DNA from: Planctomycetaceae bacterium
Lineage (GTDB): Bacteria > Planctomycetota > Planctomycetia > Planctomycetales > Planctomycetaceae
Assembly (NCBI GenBank): GCA_019636285.1
Contig: JAHBXV010000023.1
Coordinates: 36,693 to 100,692 of the forward strand
Direction of reading: 5' to 3'
DNA length: 64,000 nt
The notes beneath the pieces were generated by a model. It worked only from the letters and a program-made list of their open reading frames with translations, did not search any database and was not told the origin of the DNA. This document shows, in pieces, positions 28,981-38,010 of the stretch (the stretch's first letter is position 1; every line of letters starts with the position of its first letter). Position numbers and translations under genes: made by a program.

Positions 28981-29141
28981 GCGCCGCAGAACCAGCACAA
29001 TTCAGCGGCAGGACAGCCGCTGAATGTCCCGAGGCAATATCCGAGCGCAATGTCATGCGCGGCTGGCGCTCAGCCCGGTCGACGATCATCCTCTCGACTT
29101 AAGCACCAAGCCGTTCAAATTCGGCTCAGCCGCCACAACGC

Positions 29142-29543
29142 TTACTCGAAATAGGTCGCGTAGGCTTTGGTCGTCTCCCACAACGACACTTCCACCACCG
29201 GGAACCGCTGCGCGACCGCGTATCGATAAATCATGCGAGCGATGGTCTCAGCCGTCGGGTTTTCGTCGATGAGGCAAAGCGGTTCGTTCTGCGACAGGAG
29301 GAAATCGACCGTCGGATCCTGGCGATTCAGGATCATCCGGTGGTCGAGGTGGCCATCGATCCAGGTGGCGATGCTCTTCTTGATGTCCGAGAAGTCCACC
29401 AGCATCCCTCGATGGTCGAGGTCTTCCCCTTCCAGAACGATCACGGCTTTTCCGTTGTGCCCGTGAAGAAAACGGCACTTCCCGTCGTAATTGAGCAGTC
29501 GGTGGCCGTAGCAGAACTCAATTTCCTGGGTCACTCGGAACAT
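29142..29543 (-). CDS. queD: 6-carboxytetrahydropterin synthase QueD / PTPS family
   Basis: 133 aa from MFRVTQEIEF. GGAGG 9 nt upstream selects this ATG over the one six codons earlier. QueD converts dihydroneopterin triphosphate to 6-carboxytetrahydropterin in queuosine (7-deazaguanine) synthesis. Zinc ligands are H14 in YGHRL and H27/H29 in HGH, and the catalytic Cys23 stands four residues before them as in QueD. The C-terminal Glu lies in SLWETTKAYATY. A eukaryote-like pyruvoyltetrahydropterin synthase role is the alternative. No other que gene is in the window. Confidence 0.88.
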   Translation of the reverse strand: MFRVTQEIEFCYGHRLLNYDGKCRFLHGHNGKAVIVLEGEDLDHRGMLVDFSDIKKSIATWIDGHLDHRMILNRQDPTVDFLLSQNEPLCLIDENPTAETIARMIYRYAVAQRFPVVEVSLWETTKAYATYFE

Positions 29544-29769
29544 AATGGGCACCTCCGGCACGGACCGGCCTCATTAACCATGGGCATGGAAAGCAGTTGT
29601 GTAAACCCTCCAACCTCTCGCCCGCCGGGGAAAAGATGATCTAGGCCGATTCCCCGGACGCGCATTATAGTCCGACCGCAGTCTGCCCGCCCACGGAAGG
29701 GTGAGTTCGCGTTAGCGAATCGACTGTTTGGGGCCAGTTTCGTTGCGACAGACATCCCGAGGACGGCGA

Positions 29770-30795
29770 ATGGAGTCTCCAGCCAGGATCAGAATGGCGT
29801 GCTCGCAGCTCGTGTGCTGGACGATGACGGGTCTCATCGTCGCCTTGCCGACGATTGGGTGGGGTCAGGGCACTGGCGCACCGCTCCGCCGTCCCATTGT
29901 CGGCGGAGTCCAGCCCGCGGGGGGTGATGCGCGGATGGCGCGACCCGCGCCGCAGAATGCAGCGCCCCAGGCGGCGGCAGCAGACGGCGGCAAAGTGCTT
30001 CCCGTTGGCTGGGAGCAGTTGCGGCCATGCGACGCTAGCCCGGACCTGCAGGCGATTCTCAAGGCCTGGGAGACCGAATCCGGAAAAATCCAGACCCTCG
30101 CCGGCATGCATGAGCGGTATGTCTACAACATCACCTTCGAGACAGCGACAGTTGCGTCCGGCAAGTTCTTCTATGCGGCTCCGGATCGCGGTCGCATCGA
30201 CCTGGAAGGAGTTGACCCGGAAAAATTGAACTTCGGACCTGGCGGGAAGAAATTGGGCGCCGGCGGGGTGCCGTACACCTATAAGGCCGATCGCAACGAG
30301 ACCTGGGTCTGTACGGGCCGGGAAGTGGTAACGGCGAACGAACTCGACAAGACATATCAGACGTTTCCGCTGCCTGCTGATATGCAGGGGAAAAACATTA
30401 TCAACGGTCCGCTTCCCTTCCTGTTTGGCATGAAGGCGGACGAGGCCCGACGGCGATTCGACCTGAAGTTGCTCAAGGACGCTCCCACGCAGGCCATGAT
30501 TCTTGCCATTCCCAGAACGCAGCTCGACTCGGCGAACTTTGGTGAGGCGACCATCATTCTGGACAAACAGAATTACCTGCCGTTCGCCGTAAAACTGGTC
30601 GACACGGCACGAACGACTGAAACGGTCTTCAAGTTCGTCCCGGACAAGATGGCTGTGAACAGCCCGAACTTCTGGGGATACTTCTCACGGTTCGGGATCA
30701 AGAATGATCCGTTCCAGCCAGAGTTCCACAAGCAAGGCTATCGATTGGTGCAGCAGCGCGTGGTCGAACAGGCCAGCGGTGAAGCCCGCAAGTAG
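29770..30795 (+). CDS. TIGR03009-type secreted protein, LolA-like fold
   Basis: 341 aa from MESPARIRMACS, preceded by GAGG 8-9 nt upstream. A signal peptide ends near GWGQG, and a Pro/Ala-rich linker (about 50-85) is followed by a domain of about 230 residues. That domain contains GKIQTLAGMHERYVYN, SGKFFYAAPDRGRIDLEG, ETWVCTGREV and FLFGMKADEARRRF. It matches the planctomycete-specific TIGR03009 domain as I know it, and the strand pattern resembles LolA/LppX-type lipid carriers. The ligand is unknown. Its neighbours on both sides are on the opposite strand, so it is likely monocistronic. Confidence 0.78.
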   Translation: MESPARIRMACSQLVCWTMTGLIVALPTIGWGQGTGAPLRRPIVGGVQPAGGDARMARPAPQNAAPQAAAADGGKVLPVGWEQLRPCDASPDLQAILKAWETESGKIQTLAGMHERYVYNITFETATVASGKFFYAAPDRGRIDLEGVDPEKLNFGPGGKKLGAGGVPYTYKADRNETWVCTGREVVTANELDKTYQTFPLPADMQGKNIINGPLPFLFGMKADEARRRFDLKLLKDAPTQAMILAIPRTQLDSANFGEATIILDKQNYLPFAVKLVDTARTTETVFKFVPDKMAVNSPNFWGYFSRFGIKNDPFQPEFHKQGYRLVQQRVVEQASGEARK

Positions 30796-30848
30796 TCCTT
30801 GCGGGACTCCACTCGAAGCGGCCGGGGTCCAACCGACTCATCATCCGA

Positions 30849-32792
30849 TCAGCCGTTGGGAAGTTTGATGTCTTTCCCGACGGTGTCGTAACGCGGGTCG
30901 CGGAAGGTGTCGACGAACTTCATCCCGTAGCCGGCCCGCATTTCCGCGGCGGCTCGCCGTGCCCACGGCGTACGGGGATGATTCTTGACGACCTCGGCGA
31001 ACTCGCCCTTGGCCTTCTCCAACTGGGCATTCAGTTCGTTGAGGTCGGTTTTGGTGATCTTGGCCTGCGCGTCGTCGAGCGGGAGCATTTCCGGCACGCG
31101 AACGAGGTTCCAGCGGTTGTTCATGCCCTTCGGCATCGGCTTTTCCTTCTGGTGCTTGTCGAGCGCCAAAAGGAACTGGAACAGCCTCACCCGGTAGGCC
31201 AGCACCTGGGCGTGCATCAGGTCGTAATGAGCCCGCCAGCGCTGCGACGGCTCGGAGGCCCGCATCGGTTCGATGGCGTTAAGCGCCTTCAGTGATTCAT
31301 TCAGCAGGCCCATGGCCCGCACGGCCATCTGGAAGTTTCGCGCCCCTTCCGTCGCGAACTCCGTGTAATCAGCGGGATACCAGTGCTCTCGCATCCGCAG
31401 TTCGGCGTCCTGATGGGGATTGAGTCCGTTGATGACCGCCCACATCCCCGCGCGAAACTTGCTTGAATCTCGACTTCGGGCGTAAGCCTGGCGCGAGGTC
31501 AGATCGGGCAGGTATTCCTTCATGTCGAGCAGCTCGAATTTTCGATCTTCGAGGCTCCCCTGACCCACGAGATTGTCCTCGGTGCTGGGGAGCAGGAAGA
31601 AGATGCCTCCCGTTTCCCGGGCCATTCGCACCTGTTCATATGGACCGAAGCCACTGGAATCAAAATCCCAGCGCTCATGGAGACCATCGAATTGAAGACA
31701 CTCGGGGAATGGCGTCTCCGGACCACGATTCATCTGAATCCAGTGCGTCAGACCGTACTTGGGGTCTTTCCAGGCCAGCCGCGCATAGGGATAGCCGAAG
31801 CAGGCGTAGCGTCCCAGAACGTAAACGGATGCATCGACCTTCTTGCAGCGATCGATGGTTTCTTCGACAAGATTGCCGTCGTCGCCCGATTCGTCCGACG
31901 CCACGATGATGACCAGTTTCCGTCGCGACCGCTGGGCCATCTGCGTGTACTTGCCCACCGCCGCGGTAATCGTCTGGCAAATGTTTTCCTTGCCGCTCGG
32001 GTCTTCGCCGATCTGATCGATGGCGGCTCGAATTTCGGGAATCTTCGCGGTCGGCTGTTTGGTGTGTTCCTCGAAACCCTGGCCAAAGCTCCAGATCGAT
32101 GTCAGGATCGGCTCTTCGGTCAGTTTCAGCTTCGCGTCCTGGCGTTCGGCGATCCCGAGTTCTTCGTAGACTTTGTGGAACTTTTCGCGAATCTCGCGAA
32201 CGTCGTCCTTCATGCTTTCGCCGGACTTGTCGAACAGCCAGACCGCGAGCACTTTCTGTTCGCGCATCAGCCGAACCAGTTCCTGCGTGATCTGGCCCAT
32301 CGCCGCGCCATAACCTTCGACCACGCGGCCCGACTCGCCGGTCACTTCACCCGCGCCCAGATCGTTGCTGAGCATGGCGACCCCTGGCAGGGTGATTTCG
32401 CTGGCGTTGACCGAGATTTCCGGTTCTTTCAGGCTCTCGGCGGCGTCGATTTTCTGCTGAGCGACGACCGGACCAGTGCTGTTGGCCCCGGCGATGGTAT
32501 CGGAGATCGCTCCACCGGCGATGACGTTCATCGTCTCCGCGATTTCCGAGTCGGTTTCGATTTCCTGGGTGAACTCTTCCTGCGGGCGTTCCTCGGTAAA
32601 GACCGAGTCAACGATCATTTTCATGCTGTCCGGGTTGAGGTTGTAGACAATCAGCGACAGGGCAAACAGAACCGCCGCATGAATTCCCAACGAGACTCCC
32701 AACCCGGCCATCGCCGATTTGCTCACCGATGCTGTCTTCGCTGCAATCACGTCTGTTCCCCCCGGCCCCGCGTTCACCTGCTGCTGACTCAA
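30849..32792 (-). CDS. Membrane protein with von Willebrand A-like domain, degenerate MIDAS
   Basis: 647 aa from a TTG start; a GTG five codons later is an alternative and no ATG fits before residue 28. One TM helix (about 30-50, GLGVSLGIHAAVLFALSLIVYNL) is followed by an acidic linker and a vWA-like domain (about 165-400). Its first metal loop reads WLFDKSGES instead of DxSxS, and a second acidic site is VASDESGDDG. The C-terminal 230 residues are helical, ending in a TPR-like repeat (NHPRTPWARRAAAEM). It is a paralog of the gene 62 bp upstream and probably in one operon with it. No MoxR ATPase is nearby. The role is unknown; complex assembly at the cell envelope is an inference. Confidence 0.72.
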   Translation of the reverse strand: MSQQQVNAGPGGTDVIAAKTASVSKSAMAGLGVSLGIHAAVLFALSLIVYNLNPDSMKMIVDSVFTEERPQEEFTQEIETDSEIAETMNVIAGGAISDTIAGANSTGPVVAQQKIDAAESLKEPEISVNASEITLPGVAMLSNDLGAGEVTGESGRVVEGYGAAMGQITQELVRLMREQKVLAVWLFDKSGESMKDDVREIREKFHKVYEELGIAERQDAKLKLTEEPILTSIWSFGQGFEEHTKQPTAKIPEIRAAIDQIGEDPSGKENICQTITAAVGKYTQMAQRSRRKLVIIVASDESGDDGNLVEETIDRCKKVDASVYVLGRYACFGYPYARLAWKDPKYGLTHWIQMNRGPETPFPECLQFDGLHERWDFDSSGFGPYEQVRMARETGGIFFLLPSTEDNLVGQGSLEDRKFELLDMKEYLPDLTSRQAYARSRDSSKFRAGMWAVINGLNPHQDAELRMREHWYPADYTEFATEGARNFQMAVRAMGLLNESLKALNAIEPMRASEPSQRWRAHYDLMHAQVLAYRVRLFQFLLALDKHQKEKPMPKGMNNRWNLVRVPEMLPLDDAQAKITKTDLNELNAQLEKAKGEFAEVVKNHPRTPWARRAAAEMRAGYGMKFVDTFRDPRYDTVGKDIKLPNG

Positions 32793-32854
32793 AACTTCAG
32801 GGTGGTTTCAGCGAATCGACTGGCGTCCCCACGACCGGTCGATTTCGCATCCGT

Positions 32855-34765
32855 TCAAATATCCAGTCGCTTGGGCTCTCCCCCAACGACTCGCTTCACT
32901 TTCTTACCAGTCTTCGGGTCGACCTCTTCAATAATACGTGGGCCGGCCTTTCGTTCCGCGGCCATTTCCGCGGCCCGCGCGAAATCGAACGTATCTTCCT
33001 TCCACTCCCAGCCAAACTGCGTTACGAGTTCGCGCTCCGCCAGATCGGCCCAGGGAGTTCCCGGGTGATCGTCGACGACACGAGTCAGGTAGTCGGTCGC
33101 CTGTTTGGCCAGTTTTCGGACGGCCGCCCCGCTCGAAATTTCTTTCGAGGGAACGAGCCGCCAGCGGTTGCTGCCGGCATTCTCGAACTTCTTCGGAGTG
33201 GCCTTCATTTCGGCGAGCATGGTGTTGTAGCCGAATGCCCGCACGCGCATGGCAAGCGCGCGTCCCATGGCAAGATCGTACGATGCCTGCCAGCGCGGTT
33301 CGGCGACGTTCGCGCGGTCTTTTTCGCCCAGCGCGAGCCGATTCTGCAGTTGTTCGAGTCGGTAATCGAGTTCTGCCACCGGCCGCTGCGCTTCCGTGAT
33401 TTCGCCGCGGAGCGCGTTGTCGGTATCGGCCCGGAAGGCAAGCTGCAAGTACGGGAACCGCAGGGCGTTACTGGAGTTCTGCTCGATCGCCAATTCCGTC
33501 AGCACGCGTTTGGCCGCATTGGCCTTGATGTCCGCGTCGATCATCGGAATGGGCCGATAGTCGGGCGAGTAGTTCCGCATGAGTTGCGGATCCTTCGGCT
33601 TGACGCCCGTTTCGCTGCTGAGGAAGAACAGACCGTTGGTCTCGGCACACAAGCGAGTCAGTCCGTAGGGGCCGAAGCCCGACGATGTCAGCTCGATATC
33701 CCCCGACGGCCAGAAGCCGAGTTGCAGCAGTTCCGGGTAGTAGCTTTCAGGGCCGCGCGTCATCACGCCCAGCACGGTCTCGCCGTTTTCGAGCGTGAAG
33801 GGAATCTCCACGTCGCGACGGCCGAACGGAGCGGCATCGCCCACGCAATAACACTTGATCCCGTAACGACGGGCCAACTGAATCGTTTGCTCAAGCCGAT
33901 CGGAATCGCTACCGGCCTCGTCGGTCACGATGATGACCATCATCGCCCGCTTCTGCTTGGTGCGGTGCGGCAGGAACTTGTTAAAGACCAACTGCACGGC
34001 CGAAAAGACATTCTCACGACCGGATTCCTCGGACTTGATGCCGCGGACGGCTTTCACCACGTCTTCCGCCGTGTCGACGGGTTCTTCGGTGATGACGGTT
34101 GCCCGTTCGCTGAACGAGGCCACCGCCGTCTTGAGTGCCTTTTCCGAATCGTTATTGAGCTGCGTGAGCTGCTTGTAGACGTTTTCGACCCGGTTCGCGA
34201 CGATTTCGCGACGTTCCTTCAATGAAGGCGAAACATCAAACAACCAGACAACGAGTGTCTTCTTCTCACGAAGTTGGTTGGCGATTTCCCAGGCGAGGCG
34301 GTCAACGGCCCCCTCGACCCCGCCCGTGTGTTCGGTGTGTTGTCCCGTCGTCGACGCTGGCGCGAGCAATTCGGCCGCAGCCGGCTGCATAATCTCGTCG
34401 GTCACGGGCACGACGACATCATTCAGTTCATCGATCTTCTGCTTCATCTCTTCCTGCGGAGTCTGGCCCGTATTCTGGGCCGCTTCCTGCGAGGCGATGA
34501 GTGTGTCGATGTTGCTGTCGCTGCCGATCTGGTCCGAGATGGTCGTCTCGAACTTGTAGCGCTCCTCATCGACTTCGTCGAGGGCGCTGGTGATCTCGGT
34601 GTGGCGCAGTTCGCTGACCGAGTAGGTAATCGTCGCCAGCATCGCGAGGATGACGATGTGGGCGCCCAGGCTCATTCCCCACGCGGCGGCATCTCGCCAG
34701 CGAACGGAAAGACCCGAGTCGACGTCCATATCCACTGCACTTTCGGCAGTTCGTCGCGTCGCCAT
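32855..34765 (-). CDS. Membrane protein with von Willebrand A-like domain, intact MIDAS
   Basis: 636 aa from MATRRTAES; a GTG two codons earlier is also possible. The layout is that of the downstream paralog: one TM helix (about 28-50, AAWGMSLGAHIVILAMLATITYSV), an acidic linker, and a vWA-like domain (about 160-400). Here the metal loop WLFDVSPSL keeps DxSxS and VIIVTDEAGSDSD provides the acidic strand. The C-terminal part also ends in a TPR-like HPGTPWADLAERELV. The two proteins could form a hetero-oligomer with one functional and one degenerate metal site. It is divergently transcribed from the TlpA-like gene. Confidence 0.74.
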   Translation of the reverse strand: MATRRTAESAVDMDVDSGLSVRWRDAAAWGMSLGAHIVILAMLATITYSVSELRHTEITSALDEVDEERYKFETTISDQIGSDSNIDTLIASQEAAQNTGQTPQEEMKQKIDELNDVVVPVTDEIMQPAAAELLAPASTTGQHTEHTGGVEGAVDRLAWEIANQLREKKTLVVWLFDVSPSLKERREIVANRVENVYKQLTQLNNDSEKALKTAVASFSERATVITEEPVDTAEDVVKAVRGIKSEESGRENVFSAVQLVFNKFLPHRTKQKRAMMVIIVTDEAGSDSDRLEQTIQLARRYGIKCYCVGDAAPFGRRDVEIPFTLENGETVLGVMTRGPESYYPELLQLGFWPSGDIELTSSGFGPYGLTRLCAETNGLFFLSSETGVKPKDPQLMRNYSPDYRPIPMIDADIKANAAKRVLTELAIEQNSSNALRFPYLQLAFRADTDNALRGEITEAQRPVAELDYRLEQLQNRLALGEKDRANVAEPRWQASYDLAMGRALAMRVRAFGYNTMLAEMKATPKKFENAGSNRWRLVPSKEISSGAAVRKLAKQATDYLTRVVDDHPGTPWADLAERELVTQFGWEWKEDTFDFARAAEMAAERKAGPRIIEEVDPKTGKKVKRVVGGEPKRLDI

Positions 34766-34938
34766 GCTCACGGCCGTATTCCTTCAAGTCTGGTTGCCCC
34801 GCGGTCTGCACCGCGAGTGGTCCGCCAACCGTTCGAATCGCCAGGCGGAAAGTTCGGAATTCCTGACAACCCGGTTTCTGTTACAGTACCGCACGCATAG
34901 AAGCACTTCAATCAGTTTCGCGGAAAGGAGTTTCGGCA

Positions 34939-35955
34939 ATGGAAGCCCAGCCGCCATCCCGAAACATTCGCCAGGGAATTCCCCTGGGCACAATCACCCT
35001 CACCGGCGCGATCCTCGCGGTCGCCACGCTGGGATTGCGCGGCCAGGACGATCATCACACCACCTCAAAACGGATTCCGGCGCAGAAAACCACGTCCCCC
35101 AACCTAACCTCGGAATTTCGCGGGCTGTTCGATGGTCTCGAAGCGAGTCCGGACCGTTTCCGAAAAAAATTGCCCGAAGTTCTCGACCTGTACGCCAAGG
35201 CCCGAAGAGAACGTCGTGAATCCACTGCCATCGACTTCGCCCGGACGCTTCTTCGCCGCGTTCGCGACTCCGAGCTCGCCGCCGAGAGTCGCGAGGTCAT
35301 TCATCTTCACGCCGCCCGCACCGGAAACTGGCTCGAAGCCGCCGCGCAACTGCCTTTCTCTCAGACAGTTATAGACGGTTCCCGGGAGTTGAACTCGCTC
35401 CGGATCTCGTCGTTTCTGGCCGTTCTTGCGAACGACGTGAGCGCGGCAGAGGCGATGCTGGATCGGGCTTCCCAACTTCCTTCTTTACAACGAGTTCGGG
35501 GAGAATTCCTAGAGCGGGGGGAACGGCTGGCGCTGGTCGGTCGAAAACTCTCGAAATCGGCCCGACAGGAACTGGCAATCTCCGGAGCCGACGATCTTGT
35601 CTTACTGGACTTCTGGTCCATATTTTGCCAGCCCTGCCTCGAAGAACTTCCCGATCTTCGTCGGCTGGACCGAATTTTCCGGACGGCGAACGGACGAATT
35701 GTCGGACTGACCCTCGACACGGATCTCAAAGCCGTCGAGCGATTCACAAAGAACCACACGATCCCGTGGAGCACGGTTCAACCCTCGCAGCCACTGCTGG
35801 AGGAGCTTCGAATCACGACAGTCCCCTGTGCGATCCTGGCGCGCGGCGACGGAGTGATCGTGGCCACCGACGTTCCGATTCGCGAATTGGTCGATGGCTG
35901 GCAGGAATACGCTTTGCGGCTGCGTCCCGACGGTCCGGGAGCTTCTGCCGAATGA
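34939..35955 (+). CDS. TlpA-like thioredoxin-fold protein
   Basis: 338 aa; AAAGGAG lies about 10 nt upstream of the ATG. An N-terminal signal anchor (about 15-35) is followed by a helical region of about 160 residues. The thioredoxin-fold domain is C-terminal (about 205-330), with the redox motif FCQPC in LLDFWSIFCQPCLEELPDL and the cis-Pro segment RITTVPCAIL. It is predicted to work outside the cytoplasm in disulfide reduction. The stop overlaps the start of the lysophospholipase gene (ATGA), so the two are translationally coupled. Confidence 0.78.
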   Translation: MEAQPPSRNIRQGIPLGTITLTGAILAVATLGLRGQDDHHTTSKRIPAQKTTSPNLTSEFRGLFDGLEASPDRFRKKLPEVLDLYAKARRERRESTAIDFARTLLRRVRDSELAAESREVIHLHAARTGNWLEAAAQLPFSQTVIDGSRELNSLRISSFLAVLANDVSAAEAMLDRASQLPSLQRVRGEFLERGERLALVGRKLSKSARQELAISGADDLVLLDFWSIFCQPCLEELPDLRRLDRIFRTANGRIVGLTLDTDLKAVERFTKNHTIPWSTVQPSQPLLEELRITTVPCAILARGDGVIVATDVPIRELVDGWQEYALRLRPDGPGASAE

Positions 35956-36806
35956 TCGACCGGGATCCTCGTACGCAATGGCTGCACGCGAAAGACGGCA
36001 CGGCCCTGTTTGTTCGCGAATTTGGTGGGAACGGAACCAGGGAACAACCCACAATCCTGTGGATTCATGGACTTGGCGAGCATGGCGGGCGGTACGAGCA
36101 TGCGATCGCCCGAATTCTCAGCCGGGGCTGGCGAGTCGTCTTCGCCGATCTACGCGGCCACGGCCGATCGTCGGGCATTCGCGCTCACGTGCGGGTCTTT
36201 GACGAGTACGTGGCCGATGCCGCGCAAATCTGGGCGGCGCTGGAATGTCGACCCGAGCGCACGGCGATTCTCGGGAACAGCATGGGGAGTCTGGTCACCA
36301 TTCGGATGCTGGAGCAGGATCGGGTTCGCCCCGTGGCGAGCGTCCTGGTCGCCCCGCTCCTGGGAATCAAAGTCGACATTCCCGCGACAACGTGGCTGGC
36401 TGGCCGACTTGTTTCGCTGATCGCGCCCCGAACCCGATTCGCCAGTCGCATCGACCCCAAGAACATGACGCGCGACCCCGAGTTCCTCGCGGCACGGCAA
36501 CGCGACCCGTACATGCAACGCTCGGTGACCGCCGGATGGTTCTTTGCCATGCGGTCCGCGCTGCGGGCAGCCTATCGCGATGCGAAGACGCTCACCACGC
36601 CGCTCTTGATGTTCTGCGGAGACAAGGACCAGACGATCGAACCGGCGTGTCTCGCGGCATTTTTGCGGAGTACCTCGATCCCGGAAGGTGACCGACCGCT
36701 GATCCTGCTGCGAGATCATCTCCACGAACTGCTTCACGAACCCGACTGGGAGTCGACGGTCGACACGATGCTCGACTGGCTGGAACGGCGAATCTCCAGC
36801 AGTTGA
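35952..36806 (+). CDS. Alpha/beta hydrolase, lysophospholipase/monoacylglycerol-lipase type
   Basis: 284 aa. The start is set by an ATGA overlap with the preceding gene. Serine hydrolase of the Hydrolase_4 family: the oxyanion region is WIHGLGEHGGRYEH, the ADLRGHGRSSG stretch is typical of monoglyceride lipases, and the nucleophile elbow is GNSMG. The acid is in FCGDKDQTIEP and the His in LRDHLHELLHE. It likely hydrolyses acylglycerols or lysophospholipids. No signal peptide is visible. The last 73 nt overlap the 3' end of the convergent methyltransferase gene. Confidence 0.85.
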   Translation: MIDRDPRTQWLHAKDGTALFVREFGGNGTREQPTILWIHGLGEHGGRYEHAIARILSRGWRVVFADLRGHGRSSGIRAHVRVFDEYVADAAQIWAALECRPERTAILGNSMGSLVTIRMLEQDRVRPVASVLVAPLLGIKVDIPATTWLAGRLVSLIAPRTRFASRIDPKNMTRDPEFLAARQRDPYMQRSVTAGWFFAMRSALRAAYRDAKTLTTPLLMFCGDKDQTIEPACLAAFLRSTSIPEGDRPLILLRDHLHELLHEPDWESTVDTMLDWLERRISSS

Positions 36807-37522
36807 TACTTGCCGTGGCGCGGCTCCGTGAGTGTCTGGCCGAGTTCATCGAGTAGTCGCACGTTGTAGCCGCGCGGCGCGAGACGCTCGATAAACGCGG
36901 GAGCGCGAATTCGCCCGGCATCGGCAAACCAGGCCAGGCCCGTGTCGGACAGAAGCCGGTCCAGGACGTTCAGCAACGGATCGTGATTGGCCAGCTCGTA
37001 GATGACTTCGCAGCCCAGGATCAAATCGAAACGGGGTGAATCAACCGGGCTTCGCCAGTCAAAGACCCAACCCGTGGCCGATCGCCCCCAGCGACGGGCA
37101 TTGAGCAGGCACAAATCGACCGCGACCGGGTCGTAGTCGGAGAAGACAACGTCATCGCCCCGAAGAACAGCCGCCAGACCCGCCAGCCCGACGCCGCACC
37201 CGAGTTCCAGCACGCGAGTTCCTCGTGGCCACGGGGCCGAGGCAACCTGACGGGCCAGATGCAGCGACGCTGGCCAGACGTAGGCCCAGTAGGGCATGTA
37301 GCCCGTCGTTTCGTGACGATCGGTGACAGTCGGGTCATCGAGAAACGCATCGGGATCGGCCGGCAAATAGACGGTCTTTGAGTCACCAAAGACGTCGAAT
37401 GGGCGTTCGGACCAGCCTCCGGGGATCTCGGGAAGGAAATCGATGGATGTGTCGAGTGCGGGAACAGCGTCGCGCAATTCCCGACACACGTCCGTTGCTG
37501 GAAGCTCGCGTGGGCCGGTCAT
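36734..37522 (-). CDS. Class I SAM-dependent methyltransferase (METTL/Methyltransf_16-like)
   Basis: 262 aa. The SAM-binding motif I is VLELGCGVGLAGLAA, followed by VVFSDYDPVAVDLCLLN and FDLILGCEVIYE (post-I and motif IV region). The preceding YWAYVWPASLHLA is characteristic of the METTL21/Methyltransf_16 group, which methylates lysines in proteins or acts on small molecules. The start ATG overlaps the stop of the HhH gene (ATGA). The 3' end overlaps the convergent lipase gene by 73 nt. It is the last gene of a four-gene minus-strand operon. Confidence 0.82.
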   Translation of the reverse strand: MTGPRELPATDVCRELRDAVPALDTSIDFLPEIPGGWSERPFDVFGDSKTVYLPADPDAFLDDPTVTDRHETTGYMPYWAYVWPASLHLARQVASAPWPRGTRVLELGCGVGLAGLAAVLRGDDVVFSDYDPVAVDLCLLNARRWGRSATGWVFDWRSPVDSPRFDLILGCEVIYELANHDPLLNVLDRLLSDTGLAWFADAGRIRAPAFIERLAPRGYNVRLLDELGQTLTEPRHGKYQLLEIRRSSQSSIVSTVDSQSGS

Positions 37523-38010
37523 GGTGAGGCGGCTTCCATCTGGGAATCGTCAGCGGTCGGAGTTTCACCGGAAAAACCAACCAGAAAGGGCCGAATGCGT
37601 TCGAGCGTTCGCCGTCCGATTCCACGAACGCGTAAGAGATCGTCCGGGGATTGAAAGGGGCCGTGCTCGTCGCGGTCATCCACGATGCGACGGGCGAGCG
37701 TTTCGCCCAGTCCCTCGAGTTGTGCCCACTCGACCCAGGAGGCGGAGTTGACTTCGACCGCGAAGAATTCTTCCGGAGGACGATCCGCCAGAACGACGAG
37801 CGGACGAATCGCCGCATTTCCACGACGCCAGGCATCCACGGTAAGAAGTCCCCCGATCACGATCAGCAGAATCCCCCAGAACCAGCGATCGTTCCGGGAC
37901 AATCCCCACACGACGTTCGTCGGCAGTTCGGCGGATTTCTCGCCAGGACAGTTGTCCAATACGGCCGAGGGCGTGCTCTCAGGCGGGTTGGGAGAAGGCC
38001 GCGAGTTCAT
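37519..38010 (-). CDS. Membrane-anchored helix-hairpin-helix (ComEA-like) protein
   Basis: 163 aa. A hydrophilic N-terminus and one TM helix (about 43-60, WFWGILLIVIGGLLTVD) are followed by a short linker. A double HhH domain (about 88-145) contains VEVNSASWVEWAQLEGLGETLARRIVDDRDEHGPFQSPDDL, listed here only as the span of residues 86-126. RGIGRRTLERIRPF completes the second hairpin. This is the ComEA type, a membrane-bound double-stranded DNA receptor in natural uptake. Other HhH proteins share it, and no comEC or comF is adjacent. It overlaps the symporter gene by 32 nt upstream and the methyltransferase gene by 4 nt. Confidence 0.8.
   Translation of the reverse strand: MNSRPSPNPPESTPSAVLDNCPGEKSAELPTNVVWGLSRNDRWFWGILLIVIGGLLTVDAWRRGNAAIRPLVVLADRPPEEFFAVEVNSASWVEWAQLEGLGETLARRIVDDRDEHGPFQSPDDLLRVRGIGRRTLERIRPFLVGFSGETPTADDSQMEAASP

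Larger units (their letters stand above)
28565..29141. other. Intergenic region between activator gene and queD
   Basis: 577 nt without a convincing protein gene; small ORFs on both strands lack protein-like composition. It contains the inverted repeat at 28667-28696, a -24/-12 match at 28795-28810, a CAACCC/GGGTTG pair (28756-28761 and 28789-28794) around the AT-rich stretch, and a terminator at 28933-28980. Nothing was recognised between 28981 and 29141. Confidence 0.5.

Noticed and set aside
28794..29154. Small plus-strand ORFs of 102 and 113 codons as protein genes
   Set aside because: Pro/Arg/Ser-rich products, no ribosome binding site, and the first begins inside the -24/-12 element.
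31677..34225. Two long plus-strand ORFs (463 and 498 codons)
   Set aside because: Antisense to the two vWA-like genes, in the frame where high GC3 removes stop codons.
34766..34771. GTG start two codons upstream for the vWA-like gene
   Set aside because: The ATG at 34765 is an equally placed and stronger codon; the difference is two residues.
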